Assembly (NCBI RefSeq): GCF_039543825.1 | Contig: NZ_BAABKM010000002.1 | Location: forward strand, 404,133 to 468,132 | Length of the DNA: 64,000 nucleotides | Reading direction: 5' to 3' | Source: Nocardioides conyzicola | GTDB taxonomy: Bacteria > Actinomycetota > Actinomycetes > Propionibacteriales > Nocardioidaceae | Part shown: positions 29,059 through 37,186 of the stretch, in pieces | Layout: every line of letters starts with the position of its first letter | Numbering within the stretch: the first letter of the stretch is position 1 | Position numbers and translations under genes: made by a program | Notes under the pieces: model-generated | Told to the model about the DNA's origin: nothing | Databases searched by the model: none | What the model saw: only the letters and a program-made list of their open reading frames with translations

Positions 29059-30104
29059 CCCTGCACCGCCCCGGCGCTCCACGCACCCACCGCCGCCGGG
29101 GCAGCAGGGTCGTCCTGCTGGGCGTGGCCCTGGTGACGCTGGCCGCGGCGGCGTACCTCGCGGTCGTGCCCGGCGTCGCGTGGACCAACGTCACCCGGGT
29201 CGACGCCGAGCCCGACGGGCCCCGGCCGGCGGACCAGCCCGGCACGACGTACCTCCTGGTCGGCCTCGACAGCCGGTCCGACCTGTCGTCGGCCGATCGG
29301 CGACGGCTCGGCACCGGCAACGGCGACGGGGGGAACAGGGCCGACACGGTGATGCTCCTCCACGTCGGCGCCGGCCCGGCCCTCCTGCTGTCGGTGCCGC
29401 GCGCATCGCTCGTCGACGTGCCGGGGCACGGCACGTCGATGATCAACGCCGCCTACGCGTACGGCGGTGCGCCGCTGCTGGTGCAGACCGTCGAGGCGGC
29501 CACGGGAGTCCGGGTCGACCACTACGTCGAGGTCGGCCTGGGCGGCGTGGTGAGGAGCGTCGACGCCGTTGGCGGCATCGTCATCTGTCCGGAGACCCGG
29601 ATGGACGACGCACGCGCCGGCCTGCACGTCGACGCCGGGTGCGCGCGGGCCGACGGCCCGACCGCGTTGGCCTACGCGCGTTCGCGGCACGCACAGCGGC
29701 TCGATGACCTGGACCGCGCCGCCCACCAGCGCGAGGTCGTCTCCGCACTCGCCGACGCGGCCCTGTCCCCGCGCACGTTCGTCAGCCCCCGGCGCTACTG
29801 GCGGGTCGCCTCCGGCGCCGTGGCGTCGGTCCGGGTGGGCGACGACGTCGGTCCGGTGGCGATGGCGCGGCTCGCCTGGGCACTGCGCCACGTCGACGGT
29901 GACGGCGGCCTGACCTGCGGGGTGCCGATCACCGACGCGGATGTCGCGGTCGTGCACTGGGACCGCGAGCGGGCCGCCGAGATGTTCGCCCTCGTCCAGG
30001 AGGACCGGGTGGCTGACCTCGACGAGTCGCTGTGTCGGCGGTCGGGTCTCGCGACGGTCACGGCCGGTGGGGCGCACCCGGCGCCGTCGCGGCAGCAGCG
30101 TTGA
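29055..30104 (+). CDS. LytR-CpsA-Psr (LCP) family protein
   Basis: The 349-residue protein has one N-terminal transmembrane helix (about 20-42) and an extracytoplasmic LCP domain (about 66-250). It shows RADTVMLLHV, LLSVPRASLVDVPG, MINAAYAYGG and the aspartate in VRSVDAVGGI; S-V-P-R is the phosphate-binding arginine motif. LCP enzymes transfer glycopolymers from lipid carriers to peptidoglycan or arabinogalactan. It is translationally coupled to the upstream secreted protein. Its last 47 bp overlap the convergent subtilisin gene, giving antisense 3' ends. Confidence 0.9.
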   Translation: MTLHRPGAPRTHRRRGSRVVLLGVALVTLAAAAYLAVVPGVAWTNVTRVDAEPDGPRPADQPGTTYLLVGLDSRSDLSSADRRRLGTGNGDGGNRADTVMLLHVGAGPALLLSVPRASLVDVPGHGTSMINAAYAYGGAPLLVQTVEAATGVRVDHYVEVGLGGVVRSVDAVGGIVICPETRMDDARAGLHVDAGCARADGPTALAYARSRHAQRLDDLDRAAHQREVVSALADAALSPRTFVSPRRYWRVASGAVASVRVGDDVGPVAMARLAWALRHVDGDGGLTCGVPITDADVAVVHWDRERAAEMFALVQEDRVADLDESLCRRSGLATVTAGGAHPAPSRQQR

Positions 30105-31230
30105 CCAGGCCCCAGCCGTAGAGCGGATCGGGGCCCGGGGCGCCCAGGTCGCGGGCGGTCGCCCGCAGTCGGTCGGCGACGGCGTCCGGCGACGGGTGTT
30201 CGCCGAGGACGCCGCTGGCGATCACGAGGGCCGCCGTGGCGGCGACGTGCGGAGCGGCCATCGAGGTGCCCTGGTAGCCGGCCAGGTCGAAGCCGACGTA
30301 CGGCGCCGCCGCGCGCGTCACCTGGAAGACCCGCGCACCGATCCGTCCCAGCCCGCAGTGCGGGTCGTCCGCGTGTGCGTCGCCTCCCCCGCCCGGGGCC
30401 ACGAGGTCAAGACCCTCGCCGTAGTCGGAGTAGCTGGCCAGGCAACCGGAGTCGGTCGTCGCGCCCACGGCGAGGACGTCGGGCGCCGACGCCGGGTACG
30501 CCACCGAGTCCTCGCCACGGTTGCCGGCGCCGACCACCACGAGCGTGCCGCGGTCGTGCGCCTCGGCGAGCGCGTCGGCCAGGTCGTGCACCGAGGCCGG
30601 GCGCGGGTCGGAGACGAAGTTCAGGCTGAGGTTGATGACCTGGGCGCCGTGGTCGACCGCGTACCGCACCCCGCGCGCGATGGCGCCGGGCTCGCCCTCA
30701 CCGTAGTTGTCGAGCACCCGCACCGGCATCAGCCGCACGCCGTACGCGAGGCCGGTCAGGCCCACGCCGTTGCCGGTCCGCTCCGCGATGGTGGACGCGA
30801 CGTGGGTGCCGTGGCCGTTGCGGTCGAAGGGATCATCGTCGTCCCCGACGAAGTCGTAGCCCGGCACCAGCAGATCCGGGTCGAGGTCGGGCGAGCCCGG
30901 CTCCGACTCGTCGCCGCCCGGGTACGCCACTCCGGTGTCGAGGACCGCGACGGTGACGCCCTGCCCACCCGGGGCGCCGGCAGCCACGAGGTTCCCCCAC
31001 GCGTCGGGTGCGTCGACGCCGTACGGGCCGGCGAAGTTCCACTGGAGCTCGGCCCAGCCGCCGGCGCTCCCGCTGCGGCCGGGGTCGTCGGGCACCAGCG
31101 GACGAGCGACGGCGCCGGTGCCGGCGCCGGACGTCGCGGTGAGCACGGCGGCGACTCCCGCACCCAGGGCCAGGCACGCACCGAGGCACCCCAGCAGGCC
31201 GGGCCCGTGCGTCGCACGCCGGCCGCTCAT
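30058..31230 (-). CDS. Secreted S8 (subtilisin-like) serine protease
   Basis: The 390-residue subtilase has a hydrophobic signal or anchor (residues 10-35) and the full triad: Asp in VAVLDTGVA, His in NGHGTHVAS and Ser in GYQGTSMAAPHVAA, plus the oxyanion Asn in GAGNRG. There is no C-terminal transmembrane helix, so it is not a typical mycosin of a type VII system. The propeptide is short. Its ATG overlaps the stop of the lysyl oxidase/sugar dehydrogenase fusion, implying a shared transcript and perhaps processing of that protein. Confidence 0.93.
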   Translation of the reverse strand: MSGRRATHGPGLLGCLGACLALGAGVAAVLTATSGAGTGAVARPLVPDDPGRSGSAGGWAELQWNFAGPYGVDAPDAWGNLVAAGAPGGQGVTVAVLDTGVAYPGGDESEPGSPDLDPDLLVPGYDFVGDDDDPFDRNGHGTHVASTIAERTGNGVGLTGLAYGVRLMPVRVLDNYGEGEPGAIARGVRYAVDHGAQVINLSLNFVSDPRPASVHDLADALAEAHDRGTLVVVGAGNRGEDSVAYPASAPDVLAVGATTDSGCLASYSDYGEGLDLVAPGGGGDAHADDPHCGLGRIGARVFQVTRAAAPYVGFDLAGYQGTSMAAPHVAATAALVIASGVLGEHPSPDAVADRLRATARDLGAPGPDPLYGWGLVNAAAATAPGAPHRP

Positions 31231-33056
31231 GGCTGCGGGAGCTCCACGCGGAGGATCCGGTCGTCGCCCGGGCGCGGCTCGCCGCGCCCGTCGCGGTTGC
31301 TGGTCAGCACGTACAGGCTCCCGTCGGGAGCCTCCCTCACCGTGCGCAATCGACCGTAGGTGCCTTCGAGCATCGGCTCGTCGACGACGACGCGGCCGTC
31401 CTCGAACTGGAGACGACGCAGCTCCTGGCCACGCAGCGCGGCCAGCACGTAGTCGCCCTGCCACGCGGACCGCCCGGTGAGGAAGACGCCTCCGGACGGC
31501 GCGATCGCGTCGAGGTAGATCCGACCCGGCGTGCGGAACCGACCGCCGCCGGTGTCGTCGCCGATCGCGGCGGGCCACCCGTAGTTGCCACCGGGCTCGA
31601 TCACGTCGACCTCGTCGTAGCCCTCCGGCCCGTCGAAGCCGGTCGGCCCGTGGTCGTTCGCCACGAGCATCCCCGACTTCGGCTGCCAGTCGAAGCCCTG
31701 GGAGTTCCGCAGCCCGCTCGCGACGATCTCGGGTCGCGCCGGGCCGCCTCCGCGGTACTGCTCGGGCGTCAGCGCGAGCATCTTCCCGTTCAGCGACGCG
31801 GGATCCTGCGCGAGATCGGGCTTGCCGGCGTCCCCCGTGGCAAGGAAGAGCCGCCCGTCTGGCGCGAAGCCGAGACGACCCGAGTCGTGGACGTCGCCGG
31901 ACCGGATGTCGTCGACGAGGGTGGCGTCGGGCACGAGCCGCCTACCCGTCCACCGCCACCGCTCCAGCCGCATCGAGTCGGCCGCGGTCCAGTAGAGGTA
32001 GACGAAGTCTTTCTTCGCGAACTCGGGGTCGACGACCACGCCCAGCAGACCGCCCTCGCCGCGCGGTGAGACCGGCACCCGCGCGACCGGCGCCGGGTCG
32101 AGCCGGCCAGCCGGCGTGAGGCGCCGGACGCGGCCGGCCCGTTCGGTGATGAGCGCCGAGCCATCGGGCATGAAGGCGAGGTCCCACGGCACCTCCAGGC
32201 CGGTGGCGACGGTCGTCACCGTCGGCTGCTGGTCGCACCGGTCGGTGTCCGGGCAGCTCTGCAGGACCGTGACATCGGGCGCTCCGTCTCGCCAGCGGAG
32301 GTCGATGAGGAGCGAGGCTGCATTGTTGGCGTAGGTCAGCTCGTGCAGCGAGCCGTCGGCGTTGACGTGGTGCACCAGGACGTACGTGCCGTCGGTGAGC
32401 CCGGAGAGGTCGAGCTCCTGGTACTCGAGGTTCGCTGCGTACTTGTCGCCGTACCCCACCGAGATGCCCTCCACGAGGTGCGTGAGCTCGGCATCACCGA
32501 GGCCGCACTCCTCGGTGTAGACCGCGGTCGGCGCGGCCGCCGTCACGACGCGGCTGTCGACGGCGTAGCGGTCGCCGAGGCAGAAGCCCGACTTGCGGTC
32601 GCGCACGACCACCTCGCCGCCGCCGGGTCGCCGCAGCTCGTACCTGTCGAAGCCGACGTAGTGCCAGTGTCGGTGGTCGGGCGAGACCACGAAGGTCAGG
32701 TTGCCGACCTCGGGGACGACCGCCCGTCCGCCGTCCTGCATGGCGAGCACCTGGTTGACCGGCATCGGTTCCGACGCGCCACCCGTGGTGCGGTTGCCCT
32801 CGAGGACCATCGGGCCGTCGCCGATGTTGCGGATGGCGGATGCGAACCCGAGCACCCACGCGCCGTCGCCGCCGCGACGCACCACGAGCTGGCTGGGCGT
32901 CTCCTGATCCAGGTCGGGCAGGAGCGCACCGCTCGGAGGCCCGGCGTCAGCGGTGCGTCCGGACTGGCTGCCCAGGAGAACGGCACCACCCAACAGCAGG
33001 CTCGCGGCGGCCACGGCCGCCGCGAGCCGCACCCTGGCTGCGTGCGTCTCACCCAC
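31227..33056 (-). CDS. Fusion of lysyl-oxidase domain and PQQ-dependent sugar dehydrogenase
   Basis: This 609-residue secreted protein joins two oxidoreductase domains. Residues about 40-255 resemble lysyl oxidase, with the copper talon H128-x-H130-x-H132 in DHRHWHY and the later VNADGSLHELTYANN. Residues about 275-605 form a six-bladed GSDH-type propeller, with VPWDLAFMPDGSALITERAG, GEGGLLGVVVDPEF, HDSGRLGFAPDGRLFLATGD (catalytic-type His) and GGNYGWPAAIG. Both activities would yield aldehydes or lactones and reduced acceptors outside the cell. The first gene upstream ends two bases before its GTG. PQQ could equally be replaced or absent. Confidence 0.82.
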   Translation of the reverse strand: MGETHAARVRLAAAVAAASLLLGGAVLLGSQSGRTADAGPPSGALLPDLDQETPSQLVVRRGGDGAWVLGFASAIRNIGDGPMVLEGNRTTGGASEPMPVNQVLAMQDGGRAVVPEVGNLTFVVSPDHRHWHYVGFDRYELRRPGGGEVVVRDRKSGFCLGDRYAVDSRVVTAAAPTAVYTEECGLGDAELTHLVEGISVGYGDKYAANLEYQELDLSGLTDGTYVLVHHVNADGSLHELTYANNAASLLIDLRWRDGAPDVTVLQSCPDTDRCDQQPTVTTVATGLEVPWDLAFMPDGSALITERAGRVRRLTPAGRLDPAPVARVPVSPRGEGGLLGVVVDPEFAKKDFVYLYWTAADSMRLERWRWTGRRLVPDATLVDDIRSGDVHDSGRLGFAPDGRLFLATGDAGKPDLAQDPASLNGKMLALTPEQYRGGGPARPEIVASGLRNSQGFDWQPKSGMLVANDHGPTGFDGPEGYDEVDVIEPGGNYGWPAAIGDDTGGGRFRTPGRIYLDAIAPSGGVFLTGRSAWQGDYVLAALRGQELRRLQFEDGRVVVDEPMLEGTYGRLRTVREAPDGSLYVLTSNRDGRGEPRPGDDRILRVELPQP

Positions 33057-33058
33057 CC

Positions 33059-33886
33059 CTAGTCGTCGGCCGGAAGCGGCGGCCAGTAGGTGTTGATCTT
33101 CGTCTCGGTCGCCTTGGCCTTGGTGATCAACGACCGCAGGGCGGTGACGACGTCGGCCGGCAGGACCTTCTTGTTGGTGGCGATCGTGCCCTTCAGAGCG
33201 ACGATCTCGTCATCGAGGTACACCACTACCGTCGGCATCACGCTCCCGATGGTGGTGGCGACGGGCGCACCGCCTGCGCTCGCGCTGTCGTCGGCCGGTG
33301 GCGGAGCCGGAGGCTCCGTGGTGTGGATGTACTCGATCGCCCGGTCACGGAGGGTCGCGTTCGCCTGGAGGGCGGCGACCAGCTTGGCGTTCAGCACCGG
33401 ACGAGCGCTGAGGAGACCGGCCGACGCAGCGGCGAGGTCGTGCTGGATCGAGAAGAACTGCTGCGCGGTCGCGGGTGGTGCCGCGTAGCCCGCACCGCCT
33501 CCGTCACCGCCGGCTCCAGCGCGGTCCGCCGGAGGAGGCGGCGGCGGCGTGGTCCGGATCAGGTAGCGCGTCCCCGCCCAGGAGGCCTTGATCTGGGCGC
33601 GGGCCGCCTGCACGCTGCGGCCGGCACCGGTCACGTCGCCGATGTCGGCCTTGGTCGACGCCGCAGCCAGGGCGGCAGCGGTCCGGTCGAAGTGAACGCT
33701 CACCAGACCTGGGTAGAGAGTGGCGCCGCCGCCGTCGCCGCCTGCGACTGCGAGCGGGGCGCTCTGCGAGACGCCGGGGCGGGAGGGCTGCTCCGCCTCC
33801 GAGGCGGTGACGACGGCGGCCGCTGCGGTCAGTCCGACCAGGCCGGCTGCTAGGCCCGCGAGCATGGTGAGTCTGTGGGAACGCAT
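33059..33886 (-). CDS. Secreted protein of unknown function, Pro/Gly-rich linkers
   Basis: The 275-residue product has a signal peptide (hydrophobic 8-28) and two helical, Ala-rich segments. They are separated by flexible stretches with a six-proline run and Gly/Asp-rich parts (about residues 115-135 and 195-210). No cysteine lies in the mature part and no catalytic motif is seen. The ribosome binding site GGAGGAG precedes the ATG. It leads an operon with the lysyl oxidase/sugar dehydrogenase fusion and the subtilisin, so it may be a scaffold or substrate for them; this is inference. Confidence 0.72.
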   Translation of the reverse strand: MRSHRLTMLAGLAAGLVGLTAAAAVVTASEAEQPSRPGVSQSAPLAVAGGDGGGATLYPGLVSVHFDRTAAALAAASTKADIGDVTGAGRSVQAARAQIKASWAGTRYLIRTTPPPPPPADRAGAGGDGGGAGYAAPPATAQQFFSIQHDLAAASAGLLSARPVLNAKLVAALQANATLRDRAIEYIHTTEPPAPPPADDSASAGGAPVATTIGSVMPTVVVYLDDEIVALKGTIATNKKVLPADVVTALRSLITKAKATETKINTYWPPLPADD

Positions 33887-33975
33887 CTCGGACTCCTCCG
33901 GGTGGCACGAGTAGGGAACCCCACCAAGACTTCGGCACGGCCCCGGAACCAGCCACCCCGGCAGCGGCCCACTTC

Positions 33976-33989
33976 TGCTGCGGGTGTCC
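33976..33989 (+). promoter_or_regulatory. Signalling-island motif, weak copy
   Basis: CTGCTGCGGGTGTC resembles CCGCTGGCGGGTAGTC if two single-base gaps are allowed. It lies 62 bp before the regulator at 34052, in the same orientation as the better copies. It is included only as a candidate. Confidence 0.2.
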
Positions 33990-34051
33990 CCCACTCCGAA
34001 TACCGGTCAACAGGTGGGTGTCACGGCGCTGCGACGTCCATACTCAGGTTC

Positions 34052-34729
34052 ATGTCGCATGCCCCGAACGACGCGGACCGGAACCTCCGGGTCGTCGTCG
34101 CCGATGATGACGTCCTGCTGCGGGCCGGACTCGCCAGCCTCCTCAGCAGGCCCGGCTTCGAGGTGGTCGGCGAGGCGGGTGACGCCGTCACCCTGCTCGA
34201 CCTCGTACGGGAGCGCGTGCCCGACCTGGTGCTCACCGACATCCGGATGCCGCCGACGCAGACGGTCGAGGGCCTGGACGCGGCCCGCACCATCCGTGAG
34301 GAGCTGCCCGACGTCGCCGTGCTCGTGCTGTCGGCGCACGTCGAGGTCGAGCACGCGATGACGCTGCTCGCCGGCGGCCAGGGCATCGGCTACCTCCTGA
34401 AGACCCGGGTCGTCGATGTCGACGACTTCCTGGACTCCGCACGACGCGTCGCACGAGGCGGGTCGATCGTCGACCCGGCCCTCGTGCAGGAGCTCGTCTC
34501 CGCGCAGCGGCGTGACGACCCGTTGGACGCGCTCAGCCCGCGCGAGCGGGAGGTGCTCGCGCTGATGGCCGAGGGCCGCTCGAACGCGGGCATCGGCCAG
34601 GTGCTCTGGGTGACGCCCGGCACCGTCGAGAAGCACGTCAAGAGCATCATGCACAAGCTCGACCTCCAGGAGGACGTCGCCGACCACCGCCGGGTGCTCG
34701 CCGTCGTCGCCTACCTCCAGGCGCTCTGA
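34052..34729 (+). CDS. NarL/LuxR-type response regulator, paralogue B
   Basis: The 225-residue regulator has a canonical receiver (acidic pair in VVVADDDVLL, phospho-acceptor Asp in LVLTDIRMPP, Lys in YLLKTRV) and a LuxR helix-turn-helix (LSPREREVLALMAEGRSNAGI and TVEKHVKSIMHKLDL). It is co-linear with the regulator at 23529, sharing blocks such as RVVDVDDF and ADHRRVLAV. The ATG at 34052 has CATACT seven bases upstream, possibly leaderless. The cognate kinase is probably the GAF-type enzyme at 35620. Confidence 0.93.
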   Translation: MSHAPNDADRNLRVVVADDDVLLRAGLASLLSRPGFEVVGEAGDAVTLLDLVRERVPDLVLTDIRMPPTQTVEGLDAARTIREELPDVAVLVLSAHVEVEHAMTLLAGGQGIGYLLKTRVVDVDDFLDSARRVARGGSIVDPALVQELVSAQRRDDPLDALSPREREVLALMAEGRSNAGIGQVLWVTPGTVEKHVKSIMHKLDLQEDVADHRRVLAVVAYLQAL

Positions 34730-34744
34730 GGTCCGACCCTCTTC

Positions 34745-34760
34745 CCGATAGCCGGTAGTC
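34745..34760 (+). promoter_or_regulatory. Repeated signalling-island motif, copy 3
   Basis: CCGATAGCCGGTAGTC matches the 28231 copy at 13 of 16 positions. It lies 112 bp before the gene at 34873. ACCCTC also precedes both copies 2 and 3. Confidence 0.4.
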
Positions 34761-34872
34761 CCACCGGCCCGCCGTCGGGAACCACGGTTGGTCGCTGTCC
34801 GCGACGCGGTGAGACCCCCGTCGTCGCGATGCTGGAACGGTCCACACAGCAACGGCGACCAGAGGACCGGTC

Positions 34873-35661
34873 ATGGCGATCTCAGCGGCGACAGCCACCT
34901 CCACCCGGGTGTGGGACGTCCTGCGCGAGCGCGAGCTCACCGTGGCCGGTGTCCTCGCCACGACGGTCAAGGTCACGGCGCAGCAGGCCCTCAGCCAGGC
35001 CGCCGGCGACGCCGCGCGGACGCTGGCGTCGGTGGCGGACGCGCTGCCGCTGCCCGCCGGTGGGAGTCTCGACTGGCTGTCCGGCGGGCTGGTCGCCGCA
35101 GCGGCCCTCGCGAACGCGTGGACCTTCGGGTTGGCCGGTGTCGTCCTCCTGCTCCTGCTCCCCGTGGGTGGGCCGGTGTGGGCCGGACTCGTCCCCGTCG
35201 GTACGACGGCGTCGGGCCTGCGGAGCTGCGCCGACTGGGCGAGAGTTCGGGTTATCCGCAATGCGCGGGACGAGGCGACCGCGGATGATGGAGGTGTGAG
35301 CATGAGCATCTTGATCGTCGACGACAGCGCACCCTTCCGCGAGCTGGCCCGGCGGATTCTGGCGAGGGACGGCTTCGACGTCGTGGGAACGGCATCCAGC
35401 AGCGCGGAGGCCCTCTCCAGCGTGGCGGTGCTCCACCCGCAGGTCGCGCTCGTCGACATCAACCTCGGCACCGACAGCGGCTTCGATCTCGCCCGCCGAC
35501 TCGATGCCGGCCAGCCGCACCGCCCCTCGGTCGTGCTGATGTCCACGCACTCGGCGGACGAGTTCGCCGACCTCATCGAGGCGAGCCCCGCGAACGGCTT
35601 CGTGCCGAAGGAACGCCTGTCAGGCGACGCCGTCCGTCTCCTGGTCGCCGATGCCGGGTGA
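34873..35661 (+). CDS. Membrane-segment/receiver fusion, or two in-frame genes
   Basis: One open frame of 262 codons runs through two distinct parts. Residues 1-140 are unrecognised, with a hydrophobic segment at about 72-108 (LVAAAALANAWTFGLAGVVLL). Residues 144-262 are a stand-alone receiver (SILIVDDSAPF, Asp in VALVDINLG, Lys in FVPKERL) with no output domain. A strong GGAGGT seven bases before the internal ATG at 35302 means the receiver could be made alone as a CheY-like protein. No stop separates the parts. The last 42 bp overlap the convergent histidine kinase, its likely partner. Confidence 0.7.
   Translation: MAISAATATSTRVWDVLRERELTVAGVLATTVKVTAQQALSQAAGDAARTLASVADALPLPAGGSLDWLSGGLVAAAALANAWTFGLAGVVLLLLLPVGGPVWAGLVPVGTTASGLRSCADWARVRVIRNARDEATADDGGVSMSILIVDDSAPFRELARRILARDGFDVVGTASSSAEALSSVAVLHPQVALVDINLGTDSGFDLARRLDAGQPHRPSVVLMSTHSADEFADLIEASPANGFVPKERLSGDAVRLLVADAG
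35302..35661 (+). other. Internal start for the receiver-only product
   Basis: ATG at 35302 is preceded by GGAGGTGTGAGC, the best Shine-Dalgarno match in the neighbourhood. It opens exactly at the receiver's first beta strand (MSILIVDD), giving a 119-residue product of normal CheY-like length. Confidence 0.6.
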
Positions 35662-37161
35662 CTCGTCCCGCGGAAGCGGGAGCACGGCGACGATCGTGGT
35701 GCCCACCCCTGGCGGGCTGCTGACCTCGAGGCGTCCCCCGAGCGCGTGCACGCGGTCCTCGAGACCAGTCAGTCCCGACCCTCGGTCACGATCGGCCCCA
35801 CCGACACCGTCGTCCGCGACGGTGAGGCGTACGTCGGTCTCGGTCACCTCGAGCGCGACCCGGACCACCGACGCCCCAGCGTGCTTCGCGATGTTGGTCA
35901 GCGCCTCCGAGGTCACGTAGTAGACGCCGACCTCGACGGGTGCAGCGAGACGCCCCACGGCGCCGATGTCCAGCTCCACAGGCACGCCCGACCGACGACC
36001 CAGCACTCCCAGTGCGGGTCGGAGACCGCCCTCCGTCAGGATCGCGGGGTGGATGCCGTGGGAGAGCTCGCGGAGCTCGTCCACCGCGCTGACCAGGCTC
36101 GTCTCCACCTCGGTGAGCTGCGGCGTGATGTCCGTGCCGTCGCGGGCCATCTCCCGGGTGAGACGCACGTTCAGGGCGAGGCCCACCAGGCGCTGCTGGA
36201 CACCGTCGTGCAGGTCGCGCTCGATGCGCCGGCGGGACTCGTCGGCAGCCCTCACAAGCCGGGACCGGGAGGAGATGAGGTCGGTGCGCGCCTGCGCGTT
36301 GGCCACGGCCGTCGCGACGAGCTCGGTGAACTCCCCGAGACGCGTCTCGATGCCCTCGGGGACCGGTAGGTCCGACCGCGACGAGACGACCATGACGCCC
36401 CACACGGTCCCGTCAACCGTGATCGGGCTTCCCGCACTGGAGCGCACACCGAGCTCACGCAGCGAGGCCGCCCACGGTCCGCGTGCGTGCTCGAAGCTGT
36501 CCATGCGCGCCGGGCGCCGGGTGCGGTGCACCATCTCGGCGACGTTGTCGCCCTCGAGGCTCAGTCGGGTCCCCGGCGTCGCCCTGGCCCCGGACGTCGA
36601 CCACGCCGCGACGACGGTCGCCGTGCCGTCGGTGTGGTAGCGGACCATCGTCGCGAGATCGGCACGCAGGTGTCGCCCGACCTCCTCGGTCACGACGGCG
36701 AAGACCTCGTCCGGAGCGGTCTGCCGCGCCACCAGTGTCGCCACCCGGCGCAGCGCGGCCTGCTCGTCGGCCAGCGCGCTCCGCGCGACCTCGGCACGGA
36801 CGGCGAGGCGCCGGGCCCGGACCGCCAGCTCGCCCAGCAGGGACGCCATGAGCAGATAGCTCACCAACGCGAGCATGTTGCGTGCGTCGGGGAGCTCGAC
36901 GTCGTGGGTCGGCGGGATGAAGTACCAGTCGAGGGCTACGACGCTCGCAACGCCGATCGTCACGGCGTACGCGATGTCCCAGACCCGGGCGACCACGACG
37001 ACGAGGCCGACATCGAACGCGATCATCGCAAGGGACACCGCGAGCGACTCGGGCAAGGGCTTCGCGAGCAGCACCGTCGTGGTCGCGAACCAGGCCGCGC
37101 CGACCAGGAAGGCGAGCGTCATCTCGACGCCCCTCGGCGGCGGCGTGCCCAGCCTGGTCAT
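35620..37161 (-). CDS. Sensor histidine kinase (DUF4118-GAF-HisKA_3-HATPase)
   Basis: The 513-residue kinase begins with three to four transmembrane helices of the KdpD-like DUF4118 type (to about residue 115, with LDWYFIPPTHDVELPD). A GAF domain (about 150-300) follows, then a HisKA_3 dimerisation helix with the phospho-histidine in RRRIERDLHDGVQQRLVGLAL. The ATPase domain has TNIAKHAGASVV, VADDGVGG and GLTGLEDRVHALGG. This class pairs with NarL-type regulators, of which two lie nearby, and its 3' end overlaps the receiver gene. A leaderless-type promoter precedes the ATG. Confidence 0.94.
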   Translation of the reverse strand: MTRLGTPPPRGVEMTLAFLVGAAWFATTTVLLAKPLPESLAVSLAMIAFDVGLVVVVARVWDIAYAVTIGVASVVALDWYFIPPTHDVELPDARNMLALVSYLLMASLLGELAVRARRLAVRAEVARSALADEQAALRRVATLVARQTAPDEVFAVVTEEVGRHLRADLATMVRYHTDGTATVVAAWSTSGARATPGTRLSLEGDNVAEMVHRTRRPARMDSFEHARGPWAASLRELGVRSSAGSPITVDGTVWGVMVVSSRSDLPVPEGIETRLGEFTELVATAVANAQARTDLISSRSRLVRAADESRRRIERDLHDGVQQRLVGLALNVRLTREMARDGTDITPQLTEVETSLVSAVDELRELSHGIHPAILTEGGLRPALGVLGRRSGVPVELDIGAVGRLAAPVEVGVYYVTSEALTNIAKHAGASVVRVALEVTETDVRLTVADDGVGGADRDRGSGLTGLEDRVHALGGRLEVSSPPGVGTTIVAVLPLPRDESPGIGDQETDGVA

Positions 37162-37167
37162 GGCGGC

Positions 37168-37173
37168 AGGCTA
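37168..37173 (-). promoter_or_regulatory. Leaderless -10 element for the histidine kinase
   Basis: TAGCCT on the minus strand, six bases before the ATG at 37161, in the short gap after the CaCA antiporter gene. Confidence 0.5.
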
Positions 37174-37186
37174 GCGGAGCGCGCGG

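Noticed and set aside
28333..33056. Subtilisin as a mycosin of a type VII secretion system
   Set aside because: No EccC-type ATPase, ESX-type small proteins or C-terminal transmembrane helix in the protease.
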